This document shows positions 8,082-16,776 of a stretch of 64,000 nucleotides of DNA, piece after piece. Position numbers and translations under genes: made by a program. Within the stretch, counting starts at the first letter, position 1, and each line of letters opens with the position of its first letter. The DNA is from Anaerorhabdus sp964386325. Its GTDB lineage: Bacteria > Bacillota_I > Bacilli_A > Erysipelotrichales > Erysipelotrichaceae. The notes beneath the pieces were generated by a model, which was given only the letters and a program-made list of their open reading frames with translations, made no database searches and was not told the origin of the DNA. Location of the stretch: the NCBI GenBank assembly GCA_964386325.1, contig CAYLQY010000016.1, forward strand, positions 1-64,000. Direction: 5' to 3'.

Positions 8082-9110
8082 ATGAAAACAAGCGAATTTG
8101 ATTTCGATTTACCAGAACATTTAATTGCTCAACATCCATTAAGTGACCGTAAACAAAGTCGTTTACTTGTTGTCCATAAAAATACTGGTGAATGTGAACA
8201 CAAACATTTCTATGATATTCTAGACTATCTCAAACCAGGTGATGTATTAGTCAGAAATAATACTCGTGTTATCCCTGCACGATTATTTGGAACAAAAGAA
8301 GAAACAGGTGCTCATGTCGAACTATTACTGCTTAAGCAAGAAGGTGATATCTGGCAATGTCTTGTTGGTAATGCCAAAGTCGTTAAGATTGGTTCAATCA
8401 TTTCCTTTCATGATGGAGAACTACGGGCTGAATGTATTGAAATAGGTGATAAAGGAATTCGTAAAATGAAGATGTTGTATGATGGTATCTTCATTGAAAT
8501 ACTTGAACGTTTAGGTAATGTTCCACTTCCTCCATACATAAAAGAAAAGTTAGATGATCCTGAGCGTTACCAAACAGTATATGCAAAAGTTAGAGGAAGT
8601 GCTGCCGCACCAACTGCAGGTTTGCATTTCACAGAAGAGTTATTCAAACAACTCGAAGATAAAGGAGTCATCATCAAAGATGTAACCCTTCATGTTGGAC
8701 TAGGAACGTTTAGACCTATGGACACGGATACTGTTGAAGATCATGTCATGCATTCTGAAATGTATTGGATGGATCAAGATACCGCTGATGCATTAAATCT
8801 TGCGAAAAAAGAAGGTAGACGAATAATCACGGTAGGAACGACAAGTACGCGTACATGTGAAGCTATTTATTCAGAGTATGGATGTTTTAAAGAATGTCAT
8901 GGTGAAACCGCCATCTTTATTTATCCAGGATATACATGGAAAGCAGTTGATTGCATTATCACTAATTTCCATTTACCAAAATCAACACTGATTATGATGA
9001 TTAGTTCATTCGCAACAAAAGAACTTATATTTAAGGCTTACAATGAAGCCATTAAAGAAGAGTATCGTTTCTTCTCATTTGGTGACAGTATGTTCATTAC
9101 CAATGAATAA
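8082..9110 (+). CDS. queA: S-adenosylmethionine:tRNA ribosyltransferase-isomerase
   Basis: Converts preQ1-tRNA to epoxyqueuosine-tRNA using the ribosyl part of SAM. The 342 residues begin with the family signature FDFDLPEHLIAQHPLSDRKQSRLLV and contain GDVLVRNNTRVIPARLFG, GSAAAPTAGLHFT, LHVGLGTFRPM, and ITNFHLPKSTLIMMISSF near the end. Length is normal. It sits between tgt and queH; the queH start overlaps its last eight bases. Confidence 0.98.
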   Translation: MKTSEFDFDLPEHLIAQHPLSDRKQSRLLVVHKNTGECEHKHFYDILDYLKPGDVLVRNNTRVIPARLFGTKEETGAHVELLLLKQEGDIWQCLVGNAKVVKIGSIISFHDGELRAECIEIGDKGIRKMKMLYDGIFIEILERLGNVPLPPYIKEKLDDPERYQTVYAKVRGSAAAPTAGLHFTEELFKQLEDKGVIIKDVTLHVGLGTFRPMDTDTVEDHVMHSEMYWMDQDTADALNLAKKEGRRIITVGTTSTRTCEAIYSEYGCFKECHGETAIFIYPGYTWKAVDCIITNFHLPKSTLIMMISSFATKELIFKAYNEAIKEEYRFFSFGDSMFITNE

Positions 9111-9774
9111 AACATTCCCAAATATCCAAAAAAGTAGTAACAAAGTGAACTATTATCAACAAAGCATGGATGAAATTGAAAAGATTAAACAATCTTGTCT
9201 TCGTCCATCACTTTTACTTCATGCATGTTGTGCACCTTGTGCAGCATTCCCTATCGAATTTTTAAGTGAAACTTTTGATTGTACAATCTATTACAACAAT
9301 TCAAATATTTATCCAAGCACTGAATATAATCGTCGCTTAGATGAATTAAAGCGTTATTTAGATGAAGTGAATCCTTCATTAAAATATAAAGTAAAATTAA
9401 TTGAATGTATCTATGATAATGAAGCCTATAATAAAACACTTGAACCACTCAAAGATAAACCCGAAGGTGGCGAACGTTGTTTCTTCTGTTACACCAAACG
9501 ATTAAAAGAATCATTTGAATATGCAAGTAAAAATGGATACGATTATTTTACAACCGTGATGACGATTTCAAGACAAAAAGATAGTCAAAAATTAAATGAA
9601 ATTGGAACCTCTTTACAAGCTCTTTTCCCTAATACAAAATACTTTCATTCCGACTTTAAAAAGAAACAAGGAATAGATCGTGGAAGAGAATTATCAGTCG
9701 AGCATAATTTATATCGGCAACAATATTGTGGATGTATTTATTCATATGAAGAATATCTAAAAAGAAAAGTGTAA
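9103..9774 (+). CDS. queH: epoxyqueuosine reductase QueH (DUF208)
   Basis: Last step of queuosine synthesis, the iron-sulfur, B12-independent alternative to QueG. The 223 residues carry the cysteines expected for QueH: C42, C43 and C46 in HACCAPC, C126 and C129 in RCFFC, and C209 and C211 in QYCGC. The chosen ATG at 9103 overlaps the queA stop (ATGAATAA), which suggests coupled translation; the reading frame is open further upstream but only inside queA. A terminator follows. Confidence 0.93.
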   Translation: MNKTFPNIQKSSNKVNYYQQSMDEIEKIKQSCLRPSLLLHACCAPCAAFPIEFLSETFDCTIYYNNSNIYPSTEYNRRLDELKRYLDEVNPSLKYKVKLIECIYDNEAYNKTLEPLKDKPEGGERCFFCYTKRLKESFEYASKNGYDYFTTVMTISRQKDSQKLNEIGTSLQALFPNTKYFHSDFKKKQGIDRGRELSVEHNLYRQQYCGCIYSYEEYLKRKV

Positions 9775-9789
9775 GTTTACACTTTTTTT
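9767..9789 (+). terminator. terminator of the tgt-queA-queH operon
   Basis: AAGTGTAA / TTACACTT stem with a very short loop and a run of seven Ts; the 5' arm includes the queH stop codon. Confidence 0.8.
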
Positions 9790-9813
9790 GTGTCATTTAA
9801 CGCGTTTACAAGC

Positions 9814-9841
9814 TATAATAAAAGAGCATGAAATGGGGTGG
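9814..9841 (+). promoter_or_regulatory. -10 box and ribosome site in the mgtE leader
   Basis: TATAAT at 9814-9819 is a likely -10 (the -35 is weak), giving a leader of about 110 bases. GGGGTGG at 9835-9841 stands five bases ahead of an ATG at 9847, which opens a small leader ORF. Confidence 0.5.
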
Positions 9842-9846
9842 TAAGA

Positions 9847-9924
9847 ATGGAAACGGATAATAATAACCCGAGACAGAGAAATACTGAAAGTTCTTGCCAA
9901 AAGGTAAAGTTCTTTCCTAATTAA
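9847..9924 (+). CDS. leader peptide upstream of mgtE, MgtL-like
   Basis: A 25-codon ORF with its own good ribosome site, ending one base before the Shine-Dalgarno of mgtE. The peptide starts METDNNNPRQR and ends KVKFFPN. Enterobacterial MgtL starts MEPDPTPLPRRR and senses low magnesium because acidic residues plus prolines destabilise the ribosome; the ME-x-D start, a proline followed by R-x-R and the basic/aromatic end are similar by eye. A nine-base direct repeat AAAGTTCTT occurs at 9887-9895 and 9906-9914. No M-box riboswitch is recognisable in the leader. Regulation by magnesium is inference; the ORF and its ribosome site are directly visible. Confidence 0.6.
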   Translation: METDNNNPRQRNTESSCQKVKFFPN

Positions 9925-9930
9925 AGGAGG
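9913..9930 (+). promoter_or_regulatory. hairpin that can hide the mgtE Shine-Dalgarno
   Basis: TTTCCT (9913-9918) can pair over all six positions, including two G-U pairs, with AGGAGG (9925-9930), the mgtE ribosome site. The six-base loop AATTAA contains the stop codon of the leader ORF. A ribosome reaching the leader stop would melt the hairpin, so mgtE translation could depend on leader translation. Confidence 0.5.
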
Positions 9931-9936
9931 AATTTG

Positions 9937-11280
9937 ATGAATCTAGAAATATCTAAACAAGAATTAAAAAACTTTTTATTAAACGCTAATGATTACGATT
10001 TCCAAGAAATGATTGAATTTGTCCACCCAGTGGACCTTTTAAGCATTATCCACGAGAATGATGATGACGCTGTCAAAATATTAAATCGGCTCTCTGATGA
10101 AACAATTGCCCATCTCCTTGATGAAGAAGATGATGAAGATATCTATGATGTATTGAAACAATTCTCCGCAAATCGTCAAAAAGAAATTCTTGAAGAAATG
10201 AGTTCGGATGAAATTGCCGACTTCGTTCAAACGTTGGATGAAGAAGAAAGTAAAGATATCCTCAGTAAAATGTCAAAAGAAGATGTAGCGGAAGTAAAAG
10301 AACTATTGTCTTATGCACCTGATACAGCAGGTGGTATTATGGCAAAAGAATTTATTAGTATCCGTGAAAACAAAACAGTTCAAAAGACGTTAGAATATTT
10401 ACAACAAGTGGCTCAAAATGCCGAGATGGCTTATTACTTATATGTAACCGATTCAGTTGGTCATCTAAAAGGTGTGGTATCGCTAAGAGATTTAGTTTCT
10501 TCTCCTTTTGATACCCTGATTTCTGAAATTACAAATCCCAATGTTCAAACTGTAAACACCAATGATGACCAAGAGGAAGTTGCTTATCTCATCGATAAGT
10601 ATGACTACGTCATGATTCCTGTTGTTGATAATGAAGATATTATTAAAGGTGTAATTACAATTGATGATATCGTCGATATCATCAAAGAAGAGGCAACCGA
10701 AGATATTCACCATATGGCAGGGTTGAACGCCGAAGAAAAAGTTGATGGCACTTTGCTTGAATCTATTAAATCACGTTTACCTTGGTTATCTGTTAACTTG
10801 ATTACTGCTGTCTTAGCAGCATCTGTTGTAGCAATGTTTTCTTCCACAATTGAGGCTGTTGTAGCACTTGCCGCTATCAATCCTATCATTGCTGGAATGG
10901 GTGGAAATGCTGGTACTCAATCATTAACCATTATCGTTCGCGGTATTGCGTTGGGTGAATTAACGGGCGAAAATGCAAGAAGAGTCTTCTTCAAAGAATT
11001 TGGAGTTGGTTTACTTGCTGGTGCAATTTTAGGTATTGTTGTCGCCATTGGATGTACTTTCTTCTTTGGAAATCCATATTTAGGAATTGTTGCTGGTTCA
11101 GCGATGATATTCAATTTAATTGTCGCTACAGTAGCTGGATATGCCGTTCCTATTGTATTAGAAAAAATGAACATTGATCCAGCTTTAGCTTCCAGTGTTT
11201 TTGTAACAACCGCTACAGATGTACTTGGTTTCTTTGCATTTTTAGGACTTGCGACCATGTTACTTCCTTATTTAGTCTAA
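9937..11280 (+). CDS. mgtE: magnesium transporter MgtE
   Basis: Mg2+ channel/transporter of 447 residues. In order: acidic N-terminal superhelical domain (about 1-130), the linker SYAPDTAGGIMAKEFISI, two CBS domains (about 135-255) that sense cytoplasmic Mg2+, then five membrane helices with the conserved NPIIAGMGGNAGTQS segment and a final helix with TTATDVLGFF carrying the pore aspartate. The ATG at 9937 is preferred over the TTG at 9934 because it is six bases from AGGAGG. The leader ORF and SD-hairpin upstream suggest translational regulation. A strong terminator follows. Confidence 0.97.
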   Translation: MNLEISKQELKNFLLNANDYDFQEMIEFVHPVDLLSIIHENDDDAVKILNRLSDETIAHLLDEEDDEDIYDVLKQFSANRQKEILEEMSSDEIADFVQTLDEEESKDILSKMSKEDVAEVKELLSYAPDTAGGIMAKEFISIRENKTVQKTLEYLQQVAQNAEMAYYLYVTDSVGHLKGVVSLRDLVSSPFDTLISEITNPNVQTVNTNDDQEEVAYLIDKYDYVMIPVVDNEDIIKGVITIDDIVDIIKEEATEDIHHMAGLNAEEKVDGTLLESIKSRLPWLSVNLITAVLAASVVAMFSSTIEAVVALAAINPIIAGMGGNAGTQSLTIIVRGIALGELTGENARRVFFKEFGVGLLAGAILGIVVAIGCTFFFGNPYLGIVAGSAMIFNLIVATVAGYAVPIVLEKMNIDPALASSVFVTTATDVLGFFAFLGLATMLLPYLV

Positions 11281-11289
11281 TAACCTACA

Positions 11290-11313
11290 AGCAGATAAAC
11301 ATCTGCTTTTTTT
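11290..11313 (+). terminator. mgtE terminator
   Basis: AGCAGAT / ATCTGCT stem, four-base loop AAAC, followed by six more Ts. Confidence 0.93.
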
Positions 11314-11317
11314 AATT

Positions 11318-11357
11318 ATAAAACCACGCTTTCAAACTTTCGTTTTACTAACGTGGT
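11318..11357 (-). terminator. probable terminator of the CBS-PPase gene
   Basis: ACCACG at 11323-11328 pairs with CGTGGT at 11352-11357; on the minus strand the stem is followed by TTTATAATT. The loop is long, with a small AAAC/GTTT inner stem. Confidence 0.5.
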
Positions 11358-11373
11358 CACATGATACCTTAAT

Positions 11374-13005
11374 TTATGCGAGCTTAAGTGCGGCCGCTAA
11401 TCTTGGAATGATTTGTTTCTTTCTTGAAACAATATCCTTGGCAAATAAAACATCATTTTCTTTACAACTATCAAACATTTCTTCAATTACCCAAGAAAGT
11501 TTACCCATGTAAATAAAGTTAGAACCCTTACCTTCAACATTAGTAAATGTCATCACAAGTAAATCATATTTATTAATCGCATTAATTTTTTCCATATAGG
11601 ATACAAATTCTCTACGAATAATTTCTAACTCTTTAATATCTAAAATATTAATTTGTCCAATGGCGATTCTAAATCCTTCCATTGAATATTCCTTAAAGTC
11701 ATTATAGAGAATTTCACTAAAAGATAAACCTCTTAATGTTGCTACTGCTTCAAACATCTCAATAGATAATTTATCTAGATCAATCTCTGCAATTGCAGCT
11801 AAGTCGGTTGCTATATCTCTATCCACAGCTGTAGCTGTAGGACTATTAAAATTCATTGTGTCAGAAATAATAGCACAACACAATAATCCCGCAATTTTCT
11901 TAGTTGGTTTTATTCCATTTTCCTTATACATAAGAGCAATGATACTAGAAGTACTTCCTAAGTTTTGATTTCTAAAATTAATTGGATTACTTGTTTCAAT
12001 ATCACCAATACGATGGTGGTCAATGATTTCTAATACATCTGCTACTTCTAAAGATTCAACACTTTGTGATGCTTCATTATGGTCAAGTAAAACAAACTTT
12101 TTTCGGGTATATGAGAATAAATGGAAACGTGATACCGCACCAATAACATGTCCTTTGTGATCAATCACAGGATATGAACGATAACGTGTCTTACTCATTC
12201 TTTTTGAGACATCATCAACATAATCAGATATCTTAAATGTGACGATATCTTTTGTCATAATCATGGATACAGGAGGAGTTTGATAAATATATCGTGCCAC
12301 CTTCATCGCATCATATGGTGTTGTAATTATTGCGCAATCATTATCCATAGCTAAATCCATTATTTTTTGTGAAACTTCTTTTCCTTCAGTTATTACTAAG
12401 CATGCTGCTTTTTTCTCAATCGCTTTTTCTTGAAGAAGTTCATTATCACTCATAATAATTACACTATTCTCAAATTCTTCATCTAAGAAATTATTATTAC
12501 GAGAAATCATAATTTTTACATCCCCATCCATATGAAGATGAACTGGATTAATTAACAATTTCCCTTCAATTGTTTCTGTAATATTCGATATTGGAACATC
12601 TTTCATTAACTCCTGTACTTGTTCAATATCTTTCATTTGAACATCAGAAATATTTGACATTGATACAACACCTAGTAAGTTATTCTCACTATCGACAACA
12701 AATAGACTCTTGTTTTTTCCTAGGGTAATTTTCTCCCAGGCTCTTTTTATCGTTAAATCTGGGTGAATTAATGATGCACTATCAATATCAATATCTTCCA
12801 ATCGACATTTTGCGTTTTCTACTAATTTTGGAGCCTCTACATCAAACTTCTTTAAAACATAGGCTGTTTCTGTGTTTAATTCACCAATTCTACAGGCAAT
12901 GGCATTTTGTCCCAGTTGCTGTTTAAGATTTGCATAAGCGATTGATGAACAAATCGAATCCGTATCAGGGTTTCTATGCCCTGTTACATAGATTACATCT
13001 CGCAT
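11374..13005 (-). CDS. ppaC: manganese-dependent inorganic pyrophosphatase with CBS and DRTGG domains
   Basis: Family II pyrophosphatase (DHH superfamily), 543 residues. The N-terminal motif GHRNPDTDSICSS supplies H10, D14 and D16; the second half has LLDHNEASQ and EIIDHHRIGD, and the C-terminal DHHA2-like domain closes the enzyme. Between the two enzyme parts are two CBS motifs flanking a DRTGG-type domain, as in adenine-nucleotide-regulated CBS-PPases of clostridia. AMP/ADP inhibition and ATP/Ap4A activation are known for that subfamily. Start follows GGGAGGAAAG. It is a monocistronic unit. Confidence 0.95.
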   Translation of the reverse strand: MRDVIYVTGHRNPDTDSICSSIAYANLKQQLGQNAIACRIGELNTETAYVLKKFDVEAPKLVENAKCRLEDIDIDSASLIHPDLTIKRAWEKITLGKNKSLFVVDSENNLLGVVSMSNISDVQMKDIEQVQELMKDVPISNITETIEGKLLINPVHLHMDGDVKIMISRNNNFLDEEFENSVIIMSDNELLQEKAIEKKAACLVITEGKEVSQKIMDLAMDNDCAIITTPYDAMKVARYIYQTPPVSMIMTKDIVTFKISDYVDDVSKRMSKTRYRSYPVIDHKGHVIGAVSRFHLFSYTRKKFVLLDHNEASQSVESLEVADVLEIIDHHRIGDIETSNPINFRNQNLGSTSSIIALMYKENGIKPTKKIAGLLCCAIISDTMNFNSPTATAVDRDIATDLAAIAEIDLDKLSIEMFEAVATLRGLSFSEILYNDFKEYSMEGFRIAIGQINILDIKELEIIRREFVSYMEKINAINKYDLLVMTFTNVEGKGSNFIYMGKLSWVIEEMFDSCKENDVLFAKDIVSRKKQIIPRLAAALKLA

Positions 13006-13098
13006 AACTTTCCTCCCACTTGTGGTTCTTTATAAGAATTGTAACACACCTATTTTCAAATGTAAGCGGTTTAAACCTTAATTTATAGTAAAAAATAG

Positions 13099-13124
13099 TA
13101 AAAAAAACAGGCATCACCTGTTTA
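13099..13124 (-). terminator. terminator of the cyclophilin-YitT operon
   Basis: Minus-strand AAACAGG / CCTGTTT stem followed by a T run; its 5' arm overlaps the stop codon of the YitT gene. Confidence 0.85.
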
Positions 13125-13988
13125 TAGTAGTCGCTTTTCATAACCACCTGTTACTTTAAGTCCATCTGTAATGATTACGAATGCTTTAGGATCTAAATCA
13201 TAAATTATTTTTTGAAGTTGAGGAATTTCATATTTACTTACAATCGTAACTAGCACTTCCGTTTCTTCATCTGTATAAGCACCCATACCTTTCCAGTATG
13301 TTACTCCACGTACCATGTCTTTATTTATAATATGTTTAATCTCGCGATTTTTTGTGAATATCATCGCACTAATCTCAATATTTTGAAAATGTATTTTATC
13401 AACTACAAAGGAAAACATAACTTGGTAAATTATTGAATAAATTGCCACTGGTAATTCAAACAAGAATGCACAGGCAATATAAATACAAGCATTAATAATT
13501 AGTTGTAATTTACCTACACTGAATCCTTTCCAGTGAAGCGCTGCATAGACACCAAGGATATCTAAACCACCACCACTTGCTCCATTTAATAAAGTAATAC
13601 CAATTCCAAATCCCCCAATTATTGCCCCAATAATACATGACGCTAATGTATCTTGTAGTATTGGCACTTGTGGTATTGGAATAATTGACATTGTAATTGT
13701 AATAACAAGCATCCCTATTAATGAACCTACAAAGAATTTTTTACTTAATGTTTTATAGGTAAATACAAATAGTGGAATATTAATCAACATATTTATAATT
13801 CCAGCTTGATTACTCGCAAGATTAATGGATGTATAGCGATTTAATAGTTCAATAATTAACTGTGCAACTCCGACAAATCCACCATTATACAATCCATGAG
13901 GGATGATAAAGAAGTTAACCGCTAAAGAAAATAAGGATGTTCCTAGAAGAACCATGAACATCCTTTGTAACTGAGATTGCTTTTTCAT
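13122..13988 (-). CDS. YitT family membrane protein (DUF161/DUF2179)
   Basis: 288 residues: five to six membrane helices including GLYNGGFVGVAQLI and LLNGASGGGLDILGVYAALHWKG, followed by a soluble C-terminal DUF2179 domain (about 220-288, GVTYWKGMGAYTDEETEVLVTIVSKYEIPQLQKI). The family is widespread in Firmicutes and its transported substrate is unknown. It starts three bases after the cyclophilin stop, so the two are co-transcribed. Confidence 0.9.
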   Translation of the reverse strand: MKKQSQLQRMFMVLLGTSLFSLAVNFFIIPHGLYNGGFVGVAQLIIELLNRYTSINLASNQAGIINMLINIPLFVFTYKTLSKKFFVGSLIGMLVITITMSIIPIPQVPILQDTLASCIIGAIIGGFGIGITLLNGASGGGLDILGVYAALHWKGFSVGKLQLIINACIYIACAFLFELPVAIYSIIYQVMFSFVVDKIHFQNIEISAMIFTKNREIKHIINKDMVRGVTYWKGMGAYTDEETEVLVTIVSKYEIPQLQKIIYDLDPKAFVIITDGLKVTGGYEKRLL

Positions 13989-13991
13989 ATC

Positions 13992-14432
13992 TTAGTCTTT
14001 GAAGATTTCTACTTTTTCCATTACATCCCCTTGTTGCATATTTCTAACTGCACCAAGATTATCTGTAACACATCCAAATACTGTATGTACACCATCTAAA
14101 TGTGGTTGTGGATCATGTACGATAAAGAATTGACAACAACCTGTGTCTTTTCCACGATGCGCCATAGATAAAGCTCCTGGAAGATGTTTGTGTGGATTAT
14201 TAACAGTTTCGCAAGGAATAGTATATCCTAAATCCCCTGCTCCTGTTCCATAAGGACAACCACCTTGTGAAACGAATCCTGGAATTACACGATGAAATGT
14301 TTTTCCATTGTAATACCCTTCTTCAATTAATTTCACAAAATTTTCAACTGTTTTTGGTGCTTCATCTGGATACAATTCAAATGGAAGCTCTGCTCCATTT
14401 TGCATTGTGATTTTTCCTAATATTTTTGTCAT
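13992..14432 (-). CDS. cyclophilin-type peptidyl-prolyl cis-trans isomerase
   Basis: 146-residue single-domain cyclophilin that catalyses proline isomerisation in proteins. Core motifs are visible: FHRVIPGFVSQGG, GALSMAHRGKDTGCCQFFI and HLDGVHTVFGCV. The ATG at 14432 is six bases after GAGGTG; an upstream in-frame GTG is part of that ribosome site. No signal peptide, so it acts in the cytoplasm. Confidence 0.95.
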   Translation of the reverse strand: MTKILGKITMQNGAELPFELYPDEAPKTVENFVKLIEEGYYNGKTFHRVIPGFVSQGGCPYGTGAGDLGYTIPCETVNNPHKHLPGALSMAHRGKDTGCCQFFIVHDPQPHLDGVHTVFGCVTDNLGAVRNMQQGDVMEKVEIFKD

Positions 14433-14499
14433 AACTTTCACCTCGACACAATTATACTTTTTTTATTGGTCGAATACCATATTATTTGTTACTAATTTA

Positions 14500-14871
14500 C
14501 TAATCCGTTTTCAAATCCGTTTCGATTTTATCATGATTTATAAAAAGAACTAAGACTGTGTAAGCCACAGGAAGTAATATATCATTATACTGAAATATTG
14601 GTATTATGCCATTGTATCCTTGAAATGAAATCATTGAACGAATAAGGATCGCAAGGGTACCAAAAGTTATTAGTATATGATATGACTTCTTCATAACTCC
14701 AAGTAAACCTGTAAGAAAGGTTAAACATCCTGGAACCAAAAAACTAATAATGATTACTGCACGGTGTAATTCTGACAATGGCTGTAGAACTAAAGCACTT
14801 CCAGCAATTATAATACTCACTAAACCAGAAGCCAACATAATGAAACTACATACTTTAAATAACGTCTTCAT
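14500..14871 (-). CDS. four-helix membrane protein of unknown function
   Basis: 123 residues with four predicted membrane helices (about 7-27, 38-60, 66-82, 96-112). No motif is recognised. Its ATG overlaps the stop of the preceding CmpB-like gene by one base (TAATG), so the two are translationally coupled and probably function together. Confidence 0.75.
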   Translation of the reverse strand: MKTLFKVCSFIMLASGLVSIIIAGSALVLQPLSELHRAVIIISFLVPGCLTFLTGLLGVMKKSYHILITFGTLAILIRSMISFQGYNGIIPIFQYNDILLPVAYTVLVLFINHDKIETDLKTD

Positions 14872-15533
14872 TAATCATTCACCGCCTTCACATTTTGGAA
14901 TATTTTATCCAACACATCATTCGGAAAATAGTAATCTAATAGTTGCTCAACTAAATTTGTTGCAGGTATTCCTCTGTCTCTTTGACTTTGTCTAAACTCA
15001 GCTGAAAATGTTACTACACTATCAAATAAAATGAATACAAGTAAAAATGTTGTTACCTTCTTACCAAAATGATATGGTATTTTTTCAATCCAAGTAGCTA
15101 AATACGGATAAACCCACTTCAAGAGAATTATTCCTCCCAATCCCCAAAACATCATAAAGGGAACTGTTGTTCTTCCTTGGATATTTAAAAATAAATGAGA
15201 ATAATCCCATGCTTGTGTATGTAGTAAAACTTCTTCCAAATAACTAATTGAATATTCTGTTACCCCACCAATTAAACAACAATAAATATATGTGACAAAC
15301 CAATTACGCTTTGAATCGTTCTTGCCTAATAGAATATAAAACAAGGAGAATCCAATTCCGTATACTGGATTAAACGGACCATAAATTAATCCTACATGTG
15401 GTTGTATTAGGCCTTGTTTTGCGAATGCTAGAATCGTTTCATAAACAACCCCCACTACACAACCTACCATGAAGAAAGCAAATATTTTTTCAAAAGAATA
15501 TCCCTCTCCAAATTTTTTTCTTTGAATCGTCAT
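14871..15533 (-). CDS. putative ABC transporter permease of the CmpB family (PF06541-like)
   Basis: 220 residues, about six membrane helices. The segment GVVYETILAF..GLIYGPFNPVYGIG and the later GGVTEYSISYLEE..TQAWDYSHLFLNIQGR match the CmpB-type conserved blocks (WE-x and YG-P-x-PIYG). The family is annotated as a putative ABC permease but no ATPase is adjacent, and the role is unproven. It is first in a two-gene unit with the four-helix protein. Confidence 0.8.
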   Translation of the reverse strand: MTIQRKKFGEGYSFEKIFAFFMVGCVVGVVYETILAFAKQGLIQPHVGLIYGPFNPVYGIGFSLFYILLGKNDSKRNWFVTYIYCCLIGGVTEYSISYLEEVLLHTQAWDYSHLFLNIQGRTTVPFMMFWGLGGIILLKWVYPYLATWIEKIPYHFGKKVTTFLLVFILFDSVVTFSAEFRQSQRDRGIPATNLVEQLLDYYFPNDVLDKIFQNVKAVND

Positions 15534-15607
15534 ACTATCACCCTTTCAAAAAGAATTATATCATAGTAACTTTTTTTGTTTAAAAACACGCTTTCTAATA
15601 TGAACCA

Positions 15608-15616
15608 TGCTACAAT
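15608..15616 (+). promoter_or_regulatory. extended -10 promoter of rlmA
   Basis: TGCTACAAT, a TG-n extended -10, lies 18 bases before the rlmA start. No clear -35. Confidence 0.45.
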
Positions 15617-15634
15617 ATTATCCAGAGGTATCGT

Positions 15635-16414
15635 ATGAATTTAATTTGTCCATTATGTAAAAATAGTTTAATTAAAAAAGATAATTCTTTTTCTTGTGTA
15701 AAAAATCATCACTTTGATTTAGCCAAGAGTGGTTATATTAATTTGTATTTAACCAATAAAAGTAAAACTCATGGTGACAACAAAGAAATGATCCAAGCAC
15801 GCACATCATTTTTATCAAAAGATTACTATCTACCTTTAAAAGAAAAACTACGTGAAGAAATCAATCAAATAAATCCTAATACACTGGTCGACCTTGCATG
15901 CGGTGAGGGGTACTATACACGTGATTTTAATTGTCCTAATAAAATTGGAATCGATTTATCAAAGGATGCTATACAATATGCAAGTAAACACGACAAAAGT
16001 ACGCAATACTGTGTTGCTTCCATTTTCGATTGTCCGATTGCTAATGAATCTGTGGATTGTGTTACCACCTTATTCGCACCGATAGCTAATGATGAAATTA
16101 GTAGAATACTAACTCAAAGTGGATATTTTATTGGGGTATTCCCTGCCGAAAATCATTTACTCGAATTAAAGAAAGCAGTATACGATACCATTTATCTAAA
16201 TGAACAACCCAAAATTGATATAGATTTAACACATATCATTACTCATCGTGTTACTTCCACTATCCATTGTAATTGTAATGAAGATATTCAAAATCTATTT
16301 ATGATGACACCCTATTACTTTAAAACTTCACTTCAAGATAAAGAAAAAATCAATTGTCTTCAGCAACTCGATTGTACAATTGATTTCTATATTACAATTT
16401 ATAAGAAACTTTAA
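15635..16414 (+). CDS. rlmA: 23S rRNA (guanine-N1)-methyltransferase, RlmA family
   Basis: 259 residues. An N-terminal zinc finger (C5, C8, C21, H25 in CPLCKNSL..FSCVKNHHFD) and the family signature AKSGYINLYL..KTHGDNKEMIQAR precede a class I SAM fold (VDLACGEGYYTRDF). The family methylates G745 (RlmA-I) or G748 (RlmA-II) in 23S rRNA helix 35; the latter affects macrolide/tylosin binding. Which base is used here cannot be told. A weaker assignment than for E. coli RlmA because the C-terminal half is diverged. Confidence 0.85.
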   Translation: MNLICPLCKNSLIKKDNSFSCVKNHHFDLAKSGYINLYLTNKSKTHGDNKEMIQARTSFLSKDYYLPLKEKLREEINQINPNTLVDLACGEGYYTRDFNCPNKIGIDLSKDAIQYASKHDKSTQYCVASIFDCPIANESVDCVTTLFAPIANDEISRILTQSGYFIGVFPAENHLLELKKAVYDTIYLNEQPKIDIDLTHIITHRVTSTIHCNCNEDIQNLFMMTPYYFKTSLQDKEKINCLQQLDCTIDFYITIYKKL

Positions 16415-16415
16415 G

Positions 16416-16440
16416 CACCACGCTTGTGGTGTTTTATTTT
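16416..16440 (+). terminator. rlmA terminator
   Basis: CACCAC / GTGGTG six-pair stem, loop GCTT, then TTTTATTTT on the plus strand. Confidence 0.85.
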
Positions 16441-16775
16441 GTTTGTTCTTTTACACGATACTGAATTATTTCTCTAATAAGTTCCATCGGTAAAGGCTTA
16501 TCTAGCGGAAACTGAATTGTTCCCTTTGTTGTTTTGTATTCTTTCAATTTATCCTCAAATGCAACTATAACCTCTGGTTGAGGATAAAATCCAATATGTT
16601 TTGTAAATGCTGCAAAATGAACTAGCCATTTACCATTTAAATCATAGGTAGGCATTCGCATACATATTCTTTCTTTGGCATTCGGTGCTAATTCTAAAGT
16701 ACTTTCTCTTAATTCATTCAACTTTTTTTGAACTTCTTCTGGAAATTCTGCAATGTATTTTTCAACATCGTTCAT
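16434..16775 (-). CDS. DUF1801 (YdhG-like) protein
   Basis: 113-residue single-domain protein with the DUF1801 pattern: VEKYIAEFPEEVQKKLNELR, then MRMPTYDLNGKWLVHFAAFTKHIGFYP and KGTIQFPLDKPLPMELIREII. The related Bacillus frataxin-like Fra (YdhG) is an iron chaperone; whether this one binds iron is not visible. It ends one base before the end of the downstream rlmA terminator region and follows the DUF523 gene by one base. Confidence 0.88.
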   Translation of the reverse strand: MNDVEKYIAEFPEEVQKKLNELRESTLELAPNAKERICMRMPTYDLNGKWLVHFAAFTKHIGFYPQPEVIVAFEDKLKEYKTTKGTIQFPLDKPLPMELIREIIQYRVKEQTK

Positions 16776-16776
16776 A

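Noticed and set aside
9826..9936. M-box or other magnesium/manganese riboswitch before mgtE
   Set aside because: The leader is only about 110 bases and shows none of the conserved M-box or yybP-ykoY motifs, nor an intrinsic terminator; a leader ORF explains it better.
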